From Pseudomonadota bacterium (GTDB taxonomy: Bacteria > Pseudomonadota > Alphaproteobacteria > Rhizobiales > Beijerinckiaceae): a stretch of 64,000 nt of DNA. Below are positions 34,954-44,674 of the stretch, in pieces. Numbering within the stretch: the first letter of the stretch is position 1; each line of letters starts with the position of its first letter. The stretch is taken from contig JAKAJL010000012.1 of the NCBI GenBank assembly GCA_021813805.1, positions 1 through 64,000 of the forward strand, given 5' to 3'. Under the pieces are notes generated by a model. That model was not told where the DNA came from, made no database searches, and worked only from the letters and a program-made list of their open reading frames with translations. The translations under genes and the position numbers were made by a program.

Positions 34954-36828
34954 TCAGAACGACCAGTTGAGGGCGCCGGAGGCGGCGAAGTCCTGGCCGC
35001 CGGGTTGGCCGACCGTCTGCGAAAGATACAGCGTCGAGGACATGCTGGAGGTCAGCTTGACCTCCGCGCCCAGCGCGACGCGCGCGAAGGCGTGGTTGGG
35101 CAGTTGCTGCGCGTCATAAGTGTTGACGATCAGCGGCGCCGAGAGCGCCGAGAACTGGATGACGCGCCCATAGCCCTGGAAATTGTTTTCTGCGGTGACA
35201 TTGAGGAATGTGTCCACCGCGTCGCCGCCGATTTCGAAAGCGTGGCGCAATTGCGCTCCTGCGGAGCCAAGGGTCGCTTCGAGATTTTGTTTGGCGACGT
35301 TCAGATTCAGCAAAGGGTCGCCGCTTTCGGCATAGGCGCCGATATTGGACTGGGCGTAGATGACGCCCAGGATCGGGCCGAGCCGGGTAGAAGGATTGAT
35401 GTCGAAGAGATAGCCGGTCTTGGCGGCCAGGCCGAAGGTCTCGCCGGTCGGGCTTGATGTGATCGTGCTGACCACGCCGGGGCGGGAATTGCTGTAGTCG
35501 AGCCAGCCAAAGGAGACCACGCCCTGGGCGAAAAGGCTCCTGCCGCTCCATGCGCTGTAAAGGCCGAGTTGGGTCGATTGCAGCTGGGAGGAGCCGGCGC
35601 CCCCGTTCAGAGTCTGATACTGGCCGGTCATGTCCAGCGCGCCGCCGACGAGCCAGTTCGGGGCGAGCCTGTATTCGAGGCCGATCGAGCCGCCAAGCGC
35701 CGACCAGTCATAGCCGGCGGCGTTGCCCGCGCTCGACCGTGAGCCGAGGCCCCCACGCGGCTGGATATAGACCTGCCATGGGCTCCCTGAAGCGGAGTCG
35801 ACGCCGCCGGGCCCGGCATAGGCCAGGAAGCCCGAGGAGGCGGAAAGCCCGGGCGCGTTGAACAGATCCATTCGCGCCATCATGGCGCCGGCGAAGGCGC
35901 TGATCGGATAGAGGCTGAGATCGGAGGCCGGCGCGATGGTTTCGGGCGCGTTCAGGCGATTGGCGATATATTCGCCGAGAATGGCGAAGCCAAGCGAGGT
36001 GAGGTGGACGCCATCGACATAGAACAGATATTCGCTTTGCAGCGCCGGATTGCCGATGCAGCTCGCGGGGCAGACGCCGGGATTGGCGACGCCATAGCGC
36101 GCGGGATCGGCGTAGATCTCCTTCTGGAGCAGGGACAGGTCGACATACTCCACCCGCACGCCGGCGGCGGCGATCCGCGCCAGCTGGGCCTGCATCAGAT
36201 TGTTGTATGTCTGGCTGTATGCGGAGGCGACGCCGGCGATGGTCGGTCCGGAGGCGATGTTATAGGGCAGGCCGCCGGTGTCGCCGGCCGTCCAGACCAG
36301 GGTGCGGGCGCCGGAGGCGACCAAAGCCTTGAGGCTGGTTGTGGCGAGCGCCGCGCTGCCGGCGGCTGCGGTTGGCGCGCCAGCGAGCGATCCGCCGCCA
36401 TGCGCGTAATAATCCGCGTCGTTGCCGCCGATATTGACGAGCAGCAGGGAACTCGGCGGGACGGCGCCGCCCAGGCCCAGGAAGCCCGTCGTCTGCAGGG
36501 CGAAACTCGGAACCGGCCCGGGAATGGCGCCCGTGGTGGCGCCGCCCCAGGCCAGATTCAACACCGGAAGCCTGTAGATCGCGCTCAGCGTGTCGACGTA
36601 ATTGGTTCCGCCGCTGAAACGGCCCGTCGGATAAGTGGCGAGCAGCGCGGGGTCGGCCCGGACGGCGTTGCCGGTGTCGACGTAGGAATCGCCAAAGCCG
36701 ACGATGGACGAATAATGTTGGGCGTGGGCCGGCAGGGCCAGGCCCAGGGAGCCGGCCGCGGCCAGAGCCAGCCGACGCGAAAGGATTTTGAATCGCGCCC
36801 CGCCGCGCCCTCCAACTTGTTTGCGCAT
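34954..36828 (-). CDS. SGNH/GDSL esterase autotransporter (type V secretion)
   Basis: 624 residues from ATG at 36828, with AGGGGG 6 bases upstream; two more ATG/GTG starts lie just before. Signal peptide: a long basic n-region with RRLALAAAGSLGLALPAHAQ. The passenger domain has the SGNH blocks GFGDSYVDTGN (nucleophile Ser), GGNDADYY and DGVHLTSLGF (Asp-x-x-His). The C-terminal 260 or so residues alternate as an outer-membrane beta-barrel and end in LNWSF, with terminal Phe as in autotransporters. It is likely displayed or anchored at the cell surface, hydrolysing lipids or esters. Confidence 0.9.
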   Translation of the reverse strand: MRKQVGGRGGARFKILSRRLALAAAGSLGLALPAHAQHYSSIVGFGDSYVDTGNAVRADPALLATYPTGRFSGGTNYVDTLSAIYRLPVLNLAWGGATTGAIPGPVPSFALQTTGFLGLGGAVPPSSLLLVNIGGNDADYYAHGGGSLAGAPTAAAGSAALATTSLKALVASGARTLVWTAGDTGGLPYNIASGPTIAGVASAYSQTYNNLMQAQLARIAAAGVRVEYVDLSLLQKEIYADPARYGVANPGVCPASCIGNPALQSEYLFYVDGVHLTSLGFAILGEYIANRLNAPETIAPASDLSLYPISAFAGAMMARMDLFNAPGLSASSGFLAYAGPGGVDSASGSPWQVYIQPRGGLGSRSSAGNAAGYDWSALGGSIGLEYRLAPNWLVGGALDMTGQYQTLNGGAGSSQLQSTQLGLYSAWSGRSLFAQGVVSFGWLDYSNSRPGVVSTITSSPTGETFGLAAKTGYLFDINPSTRLGPILGVIYAQSNIGAYAESGDPLLNLNVAKQNLEATLGSAGAQLRHAFEIGGDAVDTFLNVTAENNFQGYGRVIQFSALSAPLIVNTYDAQQLPNHAFARVALGAEVKLTSSMSSTLYLSQTVGQPGGQDFAASGALNWSF

Positions 36829-37009
36829 GTCCATCCCCCTATTGTTTATTAATGAACTTAGCAGGGCAATATCCGCTAAAGAACAGCCGGAACGCCCGAA
36901 TTTATCCAAAACTTTCCGGGAAGCAGCGCTGCTGCGCGGCCCCTCGCGACATTTTGCGCCGGACTGTTGCGCGCGAGAAACACTCCGATCCTCGGCGATG
37001 TCGACTCGG

Positions 37010-37432
37010 CTAAATCAGCCCCAGCTCCGACAATTGCCGGCGCAGCTCTTCCGGCATTTCGGCGAGCCCGGTTGCGGCGGCGTCGAGGTCGGGCGGGGCT
37101 TCGGCCGGGTCGAAATAGCGCCAGCCCTGGAAGGCGCGATGCGGGCGCGGGCGCAGGGCGATCACTTCGTCGTCGAGGCGCAGCGCGCAGCGTTTCACGC
37201 CGGCGGAATCGACGAAAGGTTCGACGCCGATCAGTTTTTGCCGCGCGGAAATCTGGCCCTTGATCACCCAGTAGAGCGAACCGCCGTCGAGCAGTTCCTC
37301 AGCCCGCCGGGGAAACATCCTCGTGACATGGGCGTGGACGCCCGTCCCGCGCGAGCGGCGCATTCTGGTCCAGGCCCGCAGATCGGCGACCGATTCCGCG
37401 CCGACGCAGAGTTTTAGCAAATGCAGCGTCAT
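37010..37432 (-). CDS. DUF1489 family protein
   Basis: 140 residues. The N-terminal MTLHLLKLCVGAESVADL and the segment GGSLYWVIKGQISARQKLIG match the DUF1489 family, a small conserved protein of alphaproteobacteria with unknown function. It stands alone between the esterase and VWA genes, the latter transcribed divergently. Confidence 0.8.
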   Translation of the reverse strand: MTLHLLKLCVGAESVADLRAWTRMRRSRGTGVHAHVTRMFPRRAEELLDGGSLYWVIKGQISARQKLIGVEPFVDSAGVKRCALRLDDEVIALRPRPHRAFQGWRYFDPAEAPPDLDAAATGLAEMPEELRRQLSELGLI

Positions 37433-37524
37433 GCCCCGTTGTAGTTCCGTGGAGGGCGGCGCGGAAGAGCGGGCTTGCCTTTGCTTCCCGCTTGTCCATC
37501 TAATCGGAAGCAGGGGAGAGTCTT

Positions 37525-38241
37525 TTGGGCGAGGACGGCAGGAATCCGGTGGCGCGGGCGGGACGGGCGGCGGTCGAGGCCTTCGCCGAGGCCATGCGGC
37601 GCGCGCCAGTGAAAGTGACAGGCCGGAGCGAGCCTGGGCGCGGGCGGCTGATCTTCGCGCTCGACGCCACCATGAGCCGGCAGCCGACCTGGGACGTCGC
37701 CCAGCAAGTCCAGGCCGAGATGTTCGCCGCCGCCGCGGCCTGCGGCGGACTCGATATCCAGCTCGTCTATTTTCGCGGCTTCAACGAATGCCGCGCCTCA
37801 AGCTTCATGCGCGACGGCGCCGGGCTCGGCTCGGCCATGGCGGCGATCTCGGTGAGGGGCGGGCAGACACAGATCGGGCGGGTCCTGCGCCATATCCGGG
37901 TGGAAAGACGCGCGGGGCCGCTGGGCGCCTTTGTCTATATCGGCGACGCGATGGAGGAAAAGGCCGACGATCTCGGCCGGATCGCCGGCGAGCTTGGTCT
38001 GCTTGGCGTCAAAGGCTTTTTCTTCCATGAGGGCGGCGACGCCGGGGCGGCGGCCTGCTTCAAGGATCTGGCGCGGTTGACCGGCGGGGCTTTCGCCACC
38101 TTCGATTCGCGCGCGCCGGACCGTCTCGCCGCCTTGCTGCGGGCGGCGGCGGCTTTTGCCGCGGGAGGCCAAAAGGCTTTGCGCGACCGCGCCGAAGCCG
38201 GCGACGCCGAGGCCCGCCTGCTGCTCGGTCAGCTGAAATAA
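37525..38241 (+). CDS. VWA-like protein paired with a J-domain protein
   Basis: 238 residues from TTG at 37525, preceded by AGGGGAGAG. A von Willebrand A-like fold begins at RGRLIFALDATMSRQPTWD (MIDAS-like DATMS) and includes LVYFRGFNECRAS and GGQTQIGRVLRHI. No signal peptide or membrane segment is seen. It is 12 bases upstream of a membrane J-domain protein, an arrangement I recall in other Rhizobiales. The function is unknown; the pairing suggests a chaperone-linked metal-dependent adhesion or scaffold role. Confidence 0.8.
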   Translation: MGEDGRNPVARAGRAAVEAFAEAMRRAPVKVTGRSEPGRGRLIFALDATMSRQPTWDVAQQVQAEMFAAAAACGGLDIQLVYFRGFNECRASSFMRDGAGLGSAMAAISVRGGQTQIGRVLRHIRVERRAGPLGAFVYIGDAMEEKADDLGRIAGELGLLGVKGFFFHEGGDAGAAACFKDLARLTGGAFATFDSRAPDRLAALLRAAAAFAAGGQKALRDRAEAGDAEARLLLGQLK

Positions 38242-38253
38242 ATTGGAGTTTTC

Positions 38254-38985
38254 ATGCCGTTTCTGCTGATCGGGCTTCTGACGCTGATTCTCGGCGTCTA
38301 TCTGCTGCGCGAACTCGGACGCGCCTCGCCCGCGCGGGTTGCGGGCTATGTCCGCAACGGCGGCGGCTTTCTCGCGGCGGCGGCGGCGTTGCTCCTGCTG
38401 TTGCGCGGGCGGCCGAGCCTCGCGATCGGCTTGGGTGGGCTGGCCTTCTATCTGTTCAACGGCGATCGCTTTTCCTGGAGCAGGATCTTCGCGCGTCGCC
38501 AGCCGGGGGGCGGCGCGTCGCGGATCCGCACGGCTTTTCTCGAAATGACCCTCGATCACGCCAGCGGCCAGGTCGATGGGGTCGTTCACGCCGGCGCTTT
38601 CGCCGGCGCGAGGCTGAGCGCCCTGATGCGCGGCGAAATCCTGCGCCTGCGCGAGGACTGCGCCGCCTTCGATCCCGATTCGGTTCTACTGCTGGATAAT
38701 TATCTCGACCGCCGCTTTCCCGGATGGGGCGCGGCAGGCGAGGATGACGCGAACGCGCGGCGGCAAGGGTCCGACCAGCAAGGGCCGGGGCGGCGCGGCG
38801 GCGGCGATATGAGCGAGCAGGAGGCTTATGAGACGCTGGGTCTTCGACCGGGCGCGAGCCCGGAGGAGATCGTTCGGGCGCACCGGCGGCTCATGAAGGA
38901 ACGCCATCCCGACCACGGGGGGACGACGGATGACGCGGCCCGGATCAATCAGGCCAAGGATCGGCTGATGCGTCGTCACGGCTGA
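38254..38985 (+). CDS. Membrane-anchored J-domain protein
   Basis: 243 residues. Hydrophobic segments occur at about residues 2-20 (FLLIGLLTLILGVYLL) and 34-70. A soluble middle with a helical bundle follows, and the C-terminal J domain starts near residue 187 (EAYETLGLRPGASPEEIVRAHRRLM). It contains the HPD motif in KERHPDHGG that stimulates DnaK. This topology (membrane N-terminus, J domain at the C-terminus) is like the Tim14/DjlC type and would recruit DnaK to the inner membrane. It forms an operon with the VWA gene. Confidence 0.88.
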   Translation: MPFLLIGLLTLILGVYLLRELGRASPARVAGYVRNGGGFLAAAAALLLLLRGRPSLAIGLGGLAFYLFNGDRFSWSRIFARRQPGGGASRIRTAFLEMTLDHASGQVDGVVHAGAFAGARLSALMRGEILRLREDCAAFDPDSVLLLDNYLDRRFPGWGAAGEDDANARRQGSDQQGPGRRGGGDMSEQEAYETLGLRPGASPEEIVRAHRRLMKERHPDHGGTTDDAARINQAKDRLMRRHG

Positions 38986-38995
38986 TACGCTCCCC

Positions 38996-39026
38996 AACTC
39001 GAAACACGCGGACGAACTCGAAACAC
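38996..39026. repeat. 12-base direct repeat
   Basis: AACTCGAAACAC occurs at 38996-39007 and again at 39015-39026, between the J-domain gene and dacF. Too short to interpret. Confidence 0.4.
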
Positions 39027-39059
39027 TCTCGCCATGGGAGGGCCGCTCCCCTGGCCGGA

Positions 39060-40727
39060 TCAATCCTTGATCGTGAAGCAGCTGAAGCCGGAATGTTTCA
39101 GTGCCTTGCAGGCGGCTTCCGCCTTCGATGGCTCAAGCCCGGCGAAACGGGCGCGATAGATGGTTCCGCGGCCCTTCTGGACCTTTTCGGTATAGGGCTT
39201 GGCGGAAGCGAGCAGCGCGCCGCGCTTGGCCTTGGCCTTGTCGAGCAGTTCCGCGGCCTTGCCAGCGTCGTCGGTCGCGCCGATCTGGATCATCCAGCCC
39301 GACGCCGGCGGTTTGGCGGGCAGGGCGCCGAGGGTTTTTCGTGCGGGGGCGTCGTCGTCCGATGGCGCTTCGGCTTTGGCCAGACGCCGGGGCTCTTGCC
39401 GGGGCTGGCGAGCGGCGTCATTCGAAGCGGCGCGCGTCCGCGATTCGGCGGCGCCGTCCTTGGAATGGAAGCGCGTCGCGGCGCGCAGGGCGGAGACGCC
39501 GGAAGGGCCCACGATCCAATGGCTGACCGGGGTCGGCACGCTGGTCGCCGCGGCGGTGGTGGCGCTTTGGACTTCGGCGTGGCGGCGTGGGATCGTGGCG
39601 GTGGCGATCGAGCCTTCGTCCTTGGCGCGGGCGCGGGAGTTTTCGGCTGAGGCCGAGACGAAGGCGGGGCGCGGGGCGCGGTCGGCCGCCGCGGGCGTTC
39701 GCGACGCAGGCCCGGCCGCCGGGGGCGCGGCATCCGCGCCAGGATCGGCCGGCGCCGCCGCCTCGTGTTCCGCGACCTCCGCGGCGTCGCGTGGCGAGCC
39801 GCCTTCGCGGATGTATTTGCTGACCAGCGTTTCCATATAGGCGTCGCGCGAGCGCCAGGTCCGGCCGCCCATGACCACGGCGACGATGTAATGGCCGTTG
39901 CGCCTGGCCGAAGTGAGCAGGTTGTAGCCCGAAGCGGCGGTGAAGCCTGTCTTGATGCCGTCCACGCCCGGAACCCGGCCTAGAAGATGATCGTGGTTGT
40001 GGAGATGGACGCCGTGGACGGAGGCCTCGCGGAGCGAGAAATAGTGGAAATATCCGGGGAAGCGGGCCCGGATCGCCCGGCCGAGGGTGGCGAGGTCGCG
40101 AGCCGTGGTGATCTGGTCGGGGTTGGGCAGGCCCGAGGCGTTGGCGTAATGGGTGCTGGCCATGCCGAGCGCATGGGCCTTTTCCGTCATTTCCTCGGCG
40201 AAATGGCTTTCCGAGCCGCCGATATATTCCGCGACCGCGACGGCCATGTCATTGGCCGATTTGGTGACAATCGCCTTGATCGCGTCCTCGACCCGGATCG
40301 ACGAACCGGCCCTCAGTCCGAGCTTGGACGGCGCCTGGGCGGCGGCGTGGGCGGAAACCGGCATTTCGTCGTTTAAGCTGATTCGTCCCTTTTCCATCTG
40401 CTCGAACAGCAGATAGAGCGTCATGACCTTGGTGATGGAGGCGGGATGGCGCAGCGCGTCTTCGTCCACGCCGAAGAGCATGCGGCCGGTCGCCCCGTCC
40501 ACCACGATCGCGGCATTGGTCGAGACCGCAGTCGTCGCGCCATGGCCGCGCCGATGATGGACGGCGGCATGGACGTGGCGGCTGGCGTGGGCGTGATGGG
40601 CGCGATGATGGCGGTGGTGATGGCCGGCCTGGGCCGGGGTCGCGACAACCGCCCCCGCGAAAACGAGCGTGAGGGCGGAAACAAGCGTCCTGGCGCTAAA
40701 GCCGACACGAAAGTCACACTTGAACAT
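39060..40727 (-). CDS. D-alanyl-D-alanine carboxypeptidase with SPOR domain
   Basis: 555 residues. The signal peptide is residues about 1-34, ending ATPAQA. It is followed by a striking His-rich stretch, residues 36-62, with 13 His in 27. The penicillin-binding peptidase domain has SITK (Ser97, Lys100), the SxN motif SANDMAV and KTG in DGIKTGFTAASGYN. A long Ala/Pro/Arg-rich linker (about residues 340-470) leads to a C-terminal SPOR domain (GWMIQIGATDDAGKAAELL...), which binds denuded septal peptidoglycan. It trims D-Ala from pentapeptides in the periplasm, probably at the division site. Confidence 0.93.
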   Translation of the reverse strand: MFKCDFRVGFSARTLVSALTLVFAGAVVATPAQAGHHHRHHRAHHAHASRHVHAAVHHRRGHGATTAVSTNAAIVVDGATGRMLFGVDEDALRHPASITKVMTLYLLFEQMEKGRISLNDEMPVSAHAAAQAPSKLGLRAGSSIRVEDAIKAIVTKSANDMAVAVAEYIGGSESHFAEEMTEKAHALGMASTHYANASGLPNPDQITTARDLATLGRAIRARFPGYFHYFSLREASVHGVHLHNHDHLLGRVPGVDGIKTGFTAASGYNLLTSARRNGHYIVAVVMGGRTWRSRDAYMETLVSKYIREGGSPRDAAEVAEHEAAAPADPGADAAPPAAGPASRTPAAADRAPRPAFVSASAENSRARAKDEGSIATATIPRRHAEVQSATTAAATSVPTPVSHWIVGPSGVSALRAATRFHSKDGAAESRTRAASNDAARQPRQEPRRLAKAEAPSDDDAPARKTLGALPAKPPASGWMIQIGATDDAGKAAELLDKAKAKRGALLASAKPYTEKVQKGRGTIYRARFAGLEPSKAEAACKALKHSGFSCFTIKD

Positions 40728-40848
40728 ACGATGATCCGATGGTCGTTTCCCGGACGCGAAACGAGGCGTCGCGACGTGATCCTGACAAAACTTTAAGGGA
40801 ATGCGGTTACCCAGCGGTTAAACCGAAGCTGGCGTTCCGCAAAAATTG

Positions 40849-40857
40849 TGCAATGCA
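40849..40857. promoter_or_regulatory. PhaR-like site 1 upstream of the phasin gene
   Basis: TGCAATGCA (with flanking ACA) is a TGC/GCA half-site pair of the kind bound by the polyhydroxyalkanoate regulator PhaR. It sits just upstream of the -35 box. Confidence 0.5.
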
Positions 40858-40866
40858 ACAAAACTC

Positions 40867-40895
40867 TTGACAAATTTGTGCGGCGCACATAAATT
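40867..40895 (+). promoter_or_regulatory. Phasin promoter with operator in the spacer
   Basis: -35 TTGACA (40867-40872) and -10 TAAATT (40890-40895) are separated by exactly 17 bases. The spacer holds the palindrome TGTGCGGCGCACA (40877-40889), with TGC/GCA arms. A repressor bound there would block RNA polymerase. Fits PhaR control of a phasin gene. Confidence 0.75.
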
Positions 40896-40968
40896 CCCTT
40901 CATGAACAGCGGCATGAATCGCTGTTCGGGGTTCAGGCCGCCCGGCGGCCCTTCAGACAGGTGTTCAA

Positions 40969-41310
40969 ATGGCCATCAACTTCGAGGAATATCAAAACTT
41001 CGGCAAGGAACAGTTCGAAGCCGTCCAGACCGCGGCGACGGAGCTGTCGAAGCAGTTCCAGGCGATCGCCGCCGAAACTACCGATTATTCGAAGCGTTCG
41101 CTGGAAAGCGGCGCCGCTTTCGTCGAGAAGCTCCTCGGCGTGACCAAGTTCGATCAGGCGATCGCGCTGCAGCAGGATTTCGCCAAGGCTTCCTATGAGG
41201 GCTTTGTCGCCGAAATGTCGAAGCTCGGCGAGATGTACGCGGCTGTCGCCAAGGAAGCGTTCAAGCCCGTCGAGGGCGCGATCGCCAAGGTCAAGGCTTC
41301 GGCGAACTGA
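40969..41310 (+). CDS. Phasin family protein
   Basis: 113 residues with phasin features: small, Ala/Lys/Glu-rich, all helical, no Cys, beginning MAINFEEYQNFGKEQFEAVQ and with SRSLESGAAFVEKLLG-like helices in the middle (KRSLESGAAFVEKLL). Phasins coat polyhydroxyalkanoate granules and prevent their fusion. There is a clear own promoter with PhaR-type sites and its own terminator, so it is a monocistronic, probably strongly expressed gene. phaC, phaA and phaB are not in the window. Confidence 0.88.
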   Translation: MAINFEEYQNFGKEQFEAVQTAATELSKQFQAIAAETTDYSKRSLESGAAFVEKLLGVTKFDQAIALQQDFAKASYEGFVAEMSKLGEMYAAVAKEAFKPVEGAIAKVKASAN

Positions 41311-41379
41311 GGTCGTCAGCTTCGAGTTTGCCTCGGAACGGCGTTCCGGGGCGGCGTTAAGTTCATGCAGTTGGAATGC

Positions 41380-41412
41380 AAAGCCCGGCCGCCGCGCCGG
41401 GCTTTTGTTTTT
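41380..41412 (+). terminator. Rho-independent terminator after the phasin gene
   Basis: AAAGCCCGGC / GCCGGGCTTT, a 10-bp stem with a 6-base loop, then TGTTTTT. It lies 70 bases past the stop. Confidence 0.9.
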
Positions 41413-41728
41413 CAGACGCATCGTCGGCGAAATGGGCTTTGCGCCGAAAATTTGAGCGGCTCGGCGGCGTCTTTTCGTCGCCAGACGCCCAGACGTCGCA
41501 GGGGCCGGGTTTGTCAGGTTTCGGGCAAGAATTGCGGCTCAATTTTTTTCGATTCGGCTAAAATCTCGCCGCCGCATCTGGCGCATGGCGCGAGCGGCGC
41601 ATAAATTGCTTTGAGGATGATGCGCTGATGCGCTCCGTCGAGCGGCTGAACGAATGCCTAAATTGTCGCGTATAAGATTGTTCGGGGGAGCGGGTCGGCG
41701 ACGCATCGGATCTTGAGGAGAGGACGCC

Positions 41729-42184
41729 TTGTTCACGCGTGAGAACCATCCAGGCATGATCGATCCGAACCGCCTTGCGGCCGCGCCCGACATGGTTGTG
41801 ACCCGGCTCCCGCGCGACAGGCGCCCGCCGGCTACGGTCCTGGCCGGAAAGGGCGGAAGAAAGTCGAGCGGCGACGGCCCGGGCCAGGGGACGGGAACCG
41901 CTGTCATCACCCGCGTCAAACCGAAGACCCAACGCCCCTCGATGTATCGCGTCCTGTTGTTGAACGATGATTATACGCCGATGGATTTCGTGGTGGGCGT
42001 GTTGTGCACATTTTTCCATAAGAACGTCGACGACGCCAATCGGATCATGTGGCAGGTCCATAATAATGGCGTCGGAGAATGTGGTGTTTATACATACGAA
42101 GTCGCCGACACCAAGGTGACCCAGGTCATGGAGTACGCCAGAAAGCATCAGCATCCGCTTCAATGTGTCATGGAAAAGAAATGA
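41729..42184 (+). CDS. clpS: ATP-dependent Clp protease adaptor ClpS
   Basis: 151 residues from TTG at 41729 (GAGGAGAGG upstream); ATG at 41756 would shorten it by 9. The core domain from about residue 70 has [17 protein letters not shown] and [19 protein letters not shown], the N-end-rule pocket. The tail is [17 protein letters not shown]. The first 65 residues are an extended, Pro/Gly-rich arm. ClpS brings N-degron proteins to ClpA. It lies 10 bases upstream of clpA, in one operon. Confidence 0.96.
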   Translation: MFTRENHPGMIDPNRLAAAPDMVVTRLPRDRRPPATVLAGKGGRKSSGDGPGQGTGTAVITRVKPKTQRPSMYRVLLLNDDYTPMDFVVGVLCTFFHKNVDDANRIMWQVHNNGVGECGVYTYEVADTKVTQVMEYARKHQHPLQCVMEKK

Positions 42185-42194
42185 GGTTGAACCA

Positions 42195-44621
42195 ATGCCG
42201 TCTTTCTCCCGCAACCTCGAACAGACCCTGCACCGCGCTCTTGCCGCCGCCTCCGAGCGCCGGCACGAATATGCGACGCTCGAACATCTCCTGCTGAGCC
42301 TGCTGGACGACGCGGAAGCCGCCGCAGTGATGCGCGCCTGCTCTGTTGACCTGGAAGCCTTGCGCAAGAGCCTCGTCGGCTATATCGAGCACGATCTCGA
42401 AAATCTGGTTACCGAAATGCACGAGGATCCCAAGCCGACCTCGGGCTTCCAGCGCGTCATCCAGCGCGCCGTGATCCATGTGCAATCCTCCGGCCGCGAG
42501 GAAGTCACCGGCGCGAATGTGCTGGTTGCGATCTTCGCCGAGCGCGAGAGCCACGCCGCCTATTTCCTGCAGGAGCAGGAAATGACCCGCTATGACGCGG
42601 TCAATTATATCAGCCACGGCATCGCCAAGCGGCCCGGCGCCTCCGACACGGCCAAGACGCCGCGCGGCGTCGAGGAGGAAACCGATCGCGTCGATTCGGC
42701 GCGCGAAGGCAAGGAGCACGAGTCCAAAAGGAAGGAAACCGCGCTCGAAGCCTATTGCATCAACCTGAACAATAAGGCGAGAGACGGCCGCATCGATCCG
42801 CTGATCGGCCGCGAGGCCGAAGTGCAGCGCACGATCCAGGTTCTGTGCCGCCGCCACAAGAACAATCCGCTCCTGGTCGGCGACCCCGGCGTCGGCAAGA
42901 CCGCGATCGCCGAAGGCCTCGCTCGCAAGATCGTGCGCGGCGAGACGCCGGAAGTGCTCAAAGGGGCGACAGTCTATGCCCTCGACATGGGCGCGCTTCT
43001 CGCTGGCACCCGTTATCGCGGCGATTTCGAAGAACGCCTCAAGCAGGTGATGAAGGAAATCGAGCAGCACAAGAAGGCCATCCTCTTCATCGACGAAATC
43101 CATACGGTGATCGGCGCCGGGGCGACCTCGGGCGGCTCGATGGACGCCTCCAACCTGCTCAAGCCCGCGCTCGCGCAGGGGGGGCTGCGCTGTATCGGTT
43201 CGACCACCTACAAGGAATTCCGCCAATATTTCGAGAAGGACCGCGCGCTGGTCCGGCGGTTCCAGAAGATCGACGTCAACGAGCCGTCGATCGATGACAC
43301 GATCGAGATCCTCAAAGGGCTGAAGCCGTATTTCGAGGAGTTCCACAAGCTGCGCTACACCAGTGACGCGATCAAGGCGGCGGTGGAGTTGTCAGCGCGC
43401 TATATCCACGACCGCAAGCTGCCCGACAAGGCGATCGACGTGATCGACGAAACCGGCGCCTCGCAGATGCTGGCCCCCGAATCCAAGCGCAAGCGCACGA
43501 TCGGGGTGAAGGAGATCGAGACGACCATCGCCACCATGGCGCGCATTCCGCCCAAGACTGTGTCGAAGGACGACGCCGAGGTGCTGCAGCATCTCGAAAC
43601 GACCCTGCGCCGTGTGGTCTACGGCCAGGACGCCGCCATCGCGGCCCTGGCTTCGTCGATCAAGCTGGCGCGCGCCGGACTGCGCGACGTCGAAAAGCCG
43701 ATCGGCTGCTATCTCTTCTCCGGCCCGACCGGCGTCGGCAAGACCGAGGTCGCCAATCAACTCGCCAAGGCGCTCGGTGTCGAAATGGTGCGCTTCGACA
43801 TGTCGGAATATATGGAGCGCCATACCGTGAGCCGCCTGATCGGCGCGCCTCCCGGCTATGTCGGCTTCGAGCAGGGCGGCCTGCTGACCGACGCCATCGA
43901 TCAGCATCCGCATTGCGTGCTGCTGCTCGACGAGATCGAAAAGGCCCATCCCGACCTTTACAACATCCTGTTGCAGGTCATGGACCACGGCAAGCTGACC
44001 GACCACAACGGCAAGCAGATTTCGTTCCGCAACGTCATTCTGGTGATGACCACCAACGCCGGCGCGGCCGATATGGCGCGCCCGGCCTTCGGCTTCACCC
44101 GGAGCAAGCGCGAGGGCGATGACGTCGAGGCGGTCAACCGCATGTTCGCGCCGGAATTCCGCAACCGGCTCGACGCCATCGTGCCCTTCTCCCATCTGCC
44201 GACCGAGGTCATCGCCAAGGTGGTGGACAAGTTCATCATGCAGCTCGAAGCGCAACTGGCGGACCGCAACGTCTCGATCGAGCTTTCGGACGAGGCGCGG
44301 CTCTGGCTTATCCAGCACGGCTATGACGAGTCGATGGGCGCGCGGCCGATGGCGCGGATCATCCAGACCCATATCAAGACGCCGCTCGCCGACGAGGTTC
44401 TGTTCGGCCGGCTCAAGGACGGCGGCACGGTGCGGGTGGTGACGGCGGGCTCGGGCGACGACGCCAGGCTCGCCTTCGTCTTCCCGGAAGGACCGGTGCT
44501 GCCGCGTCCCGACAAGGAAATCGTCGAGGCGCGGCGCAAGAAGGCGCGCGCGGAGCCGGAAACGCGCGCCCGTAAGGGCAAGCCGAAAGCTGCGGCGCAG
44601 CCCGCCGGCCACGCCCGATAG
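42195..44621 (+). CDS. clpA: ATP-dependent Clp protease ATP-binding subunit ClpA
   Basis: 808 residues from ATG at 42195. The N-domain ([27 protein letters not shown]) binds ClpS. Two AAA+ modules follow: D1 Walker [15 protein letters not shown]2 Walker [15 protein letters not shown], with Walker [13 protein letters not shown] and [12 protein letters not shown]. It unfolds substrates for ClpP. The C-terminal 40 residues are basic ([23 protein letters not shown]), somewhat longer than in E. coli. A terminator follows. Confidence 0.97.
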   Translation: MPSFSRNLEQTLHRALAAASERRHEYATLEHLLLSLLDDAEAAAVMRACSVDLEALRKSLVGYIEHDLENLVTEMHEDPKPTSGFQRVIQRAVIHVQSSGREEVTGANVLVAIFAERESHAAYFLQEQEMTRYDAVNYISHGIAKRPGASDTAKTPRGVEEETDRVDSAREGKEHESKRKETALEAYCINLNNKARDGRIDPLIGREAEVQRTIQVLCRRHKNNPLLVGDPGVGKTAIAEGLARKIVRGETPEVLKGATVYALDMGALLAGTRYRGDFEERLKQVMKEIEQHKKAILFIDEIHTVIGAGATSGGSMDASNLLKPALAQGGLRCIGSTTYKEFRQYFEKDRALVRRFQKIDVNEPSIDDTIEILKGLKPYFEEFHKLRYTSDAIKAAVELSARYIHDRKLPDKAIDVIDETGASQMLAPESKRKRTIGVKEIETTIATMARIPPKTVSKDDAEVLQHLETTLRRVVYGQDAAIAALASSIKLARAGLRDVEKPIGCYLFSGPTGVGKTEVANQLAKALGVEMVRFDMSEYMERHTVSRLIGAPPGYVGFEQGGLLTDAIDQHPHCVLLLDEIEKAHPDLYNILLQVMDHGKLTDHNGKQISFRNVILVMTTNAGAADMARPAFGFTRSKREGDDVEAVNRMFAPEFRNRLDAIVPFSHLPTEVIAKVVDKFIMQLEAQLADRNVSIELSDEARLWLIQHGYDESMGARPMARIIQTHIKTPLADEVLFGRLKDGGTVRVVTAGSGDDARLAFVFPEGPVLPRPDKEIVEARRKKARAEPETRARKGKPKAAAQPAGHAR

Positions 44622-44647
44622 GCCGGCTCGGTTTCGTTAAAACATGG

Positions 44648-44674
44648 CGGCGGCCGTCCTGGCCGCCGTTTTCT
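44648..44674 (+). terminator. Terminator after clpA
   Basis: CGGCGGCC / GGCCGCCG stem, loop GTCCT, then TTTTCTT, 26 bases after the clpA stop. Confidence 0.85.

Noticed and set aside
36004-36852. 282-codon plus-strand frame opposite the autotransporter esterase
   Set aside because: Antisense to a gene with clear SGNH motifs; composition is that of a shadow frame.
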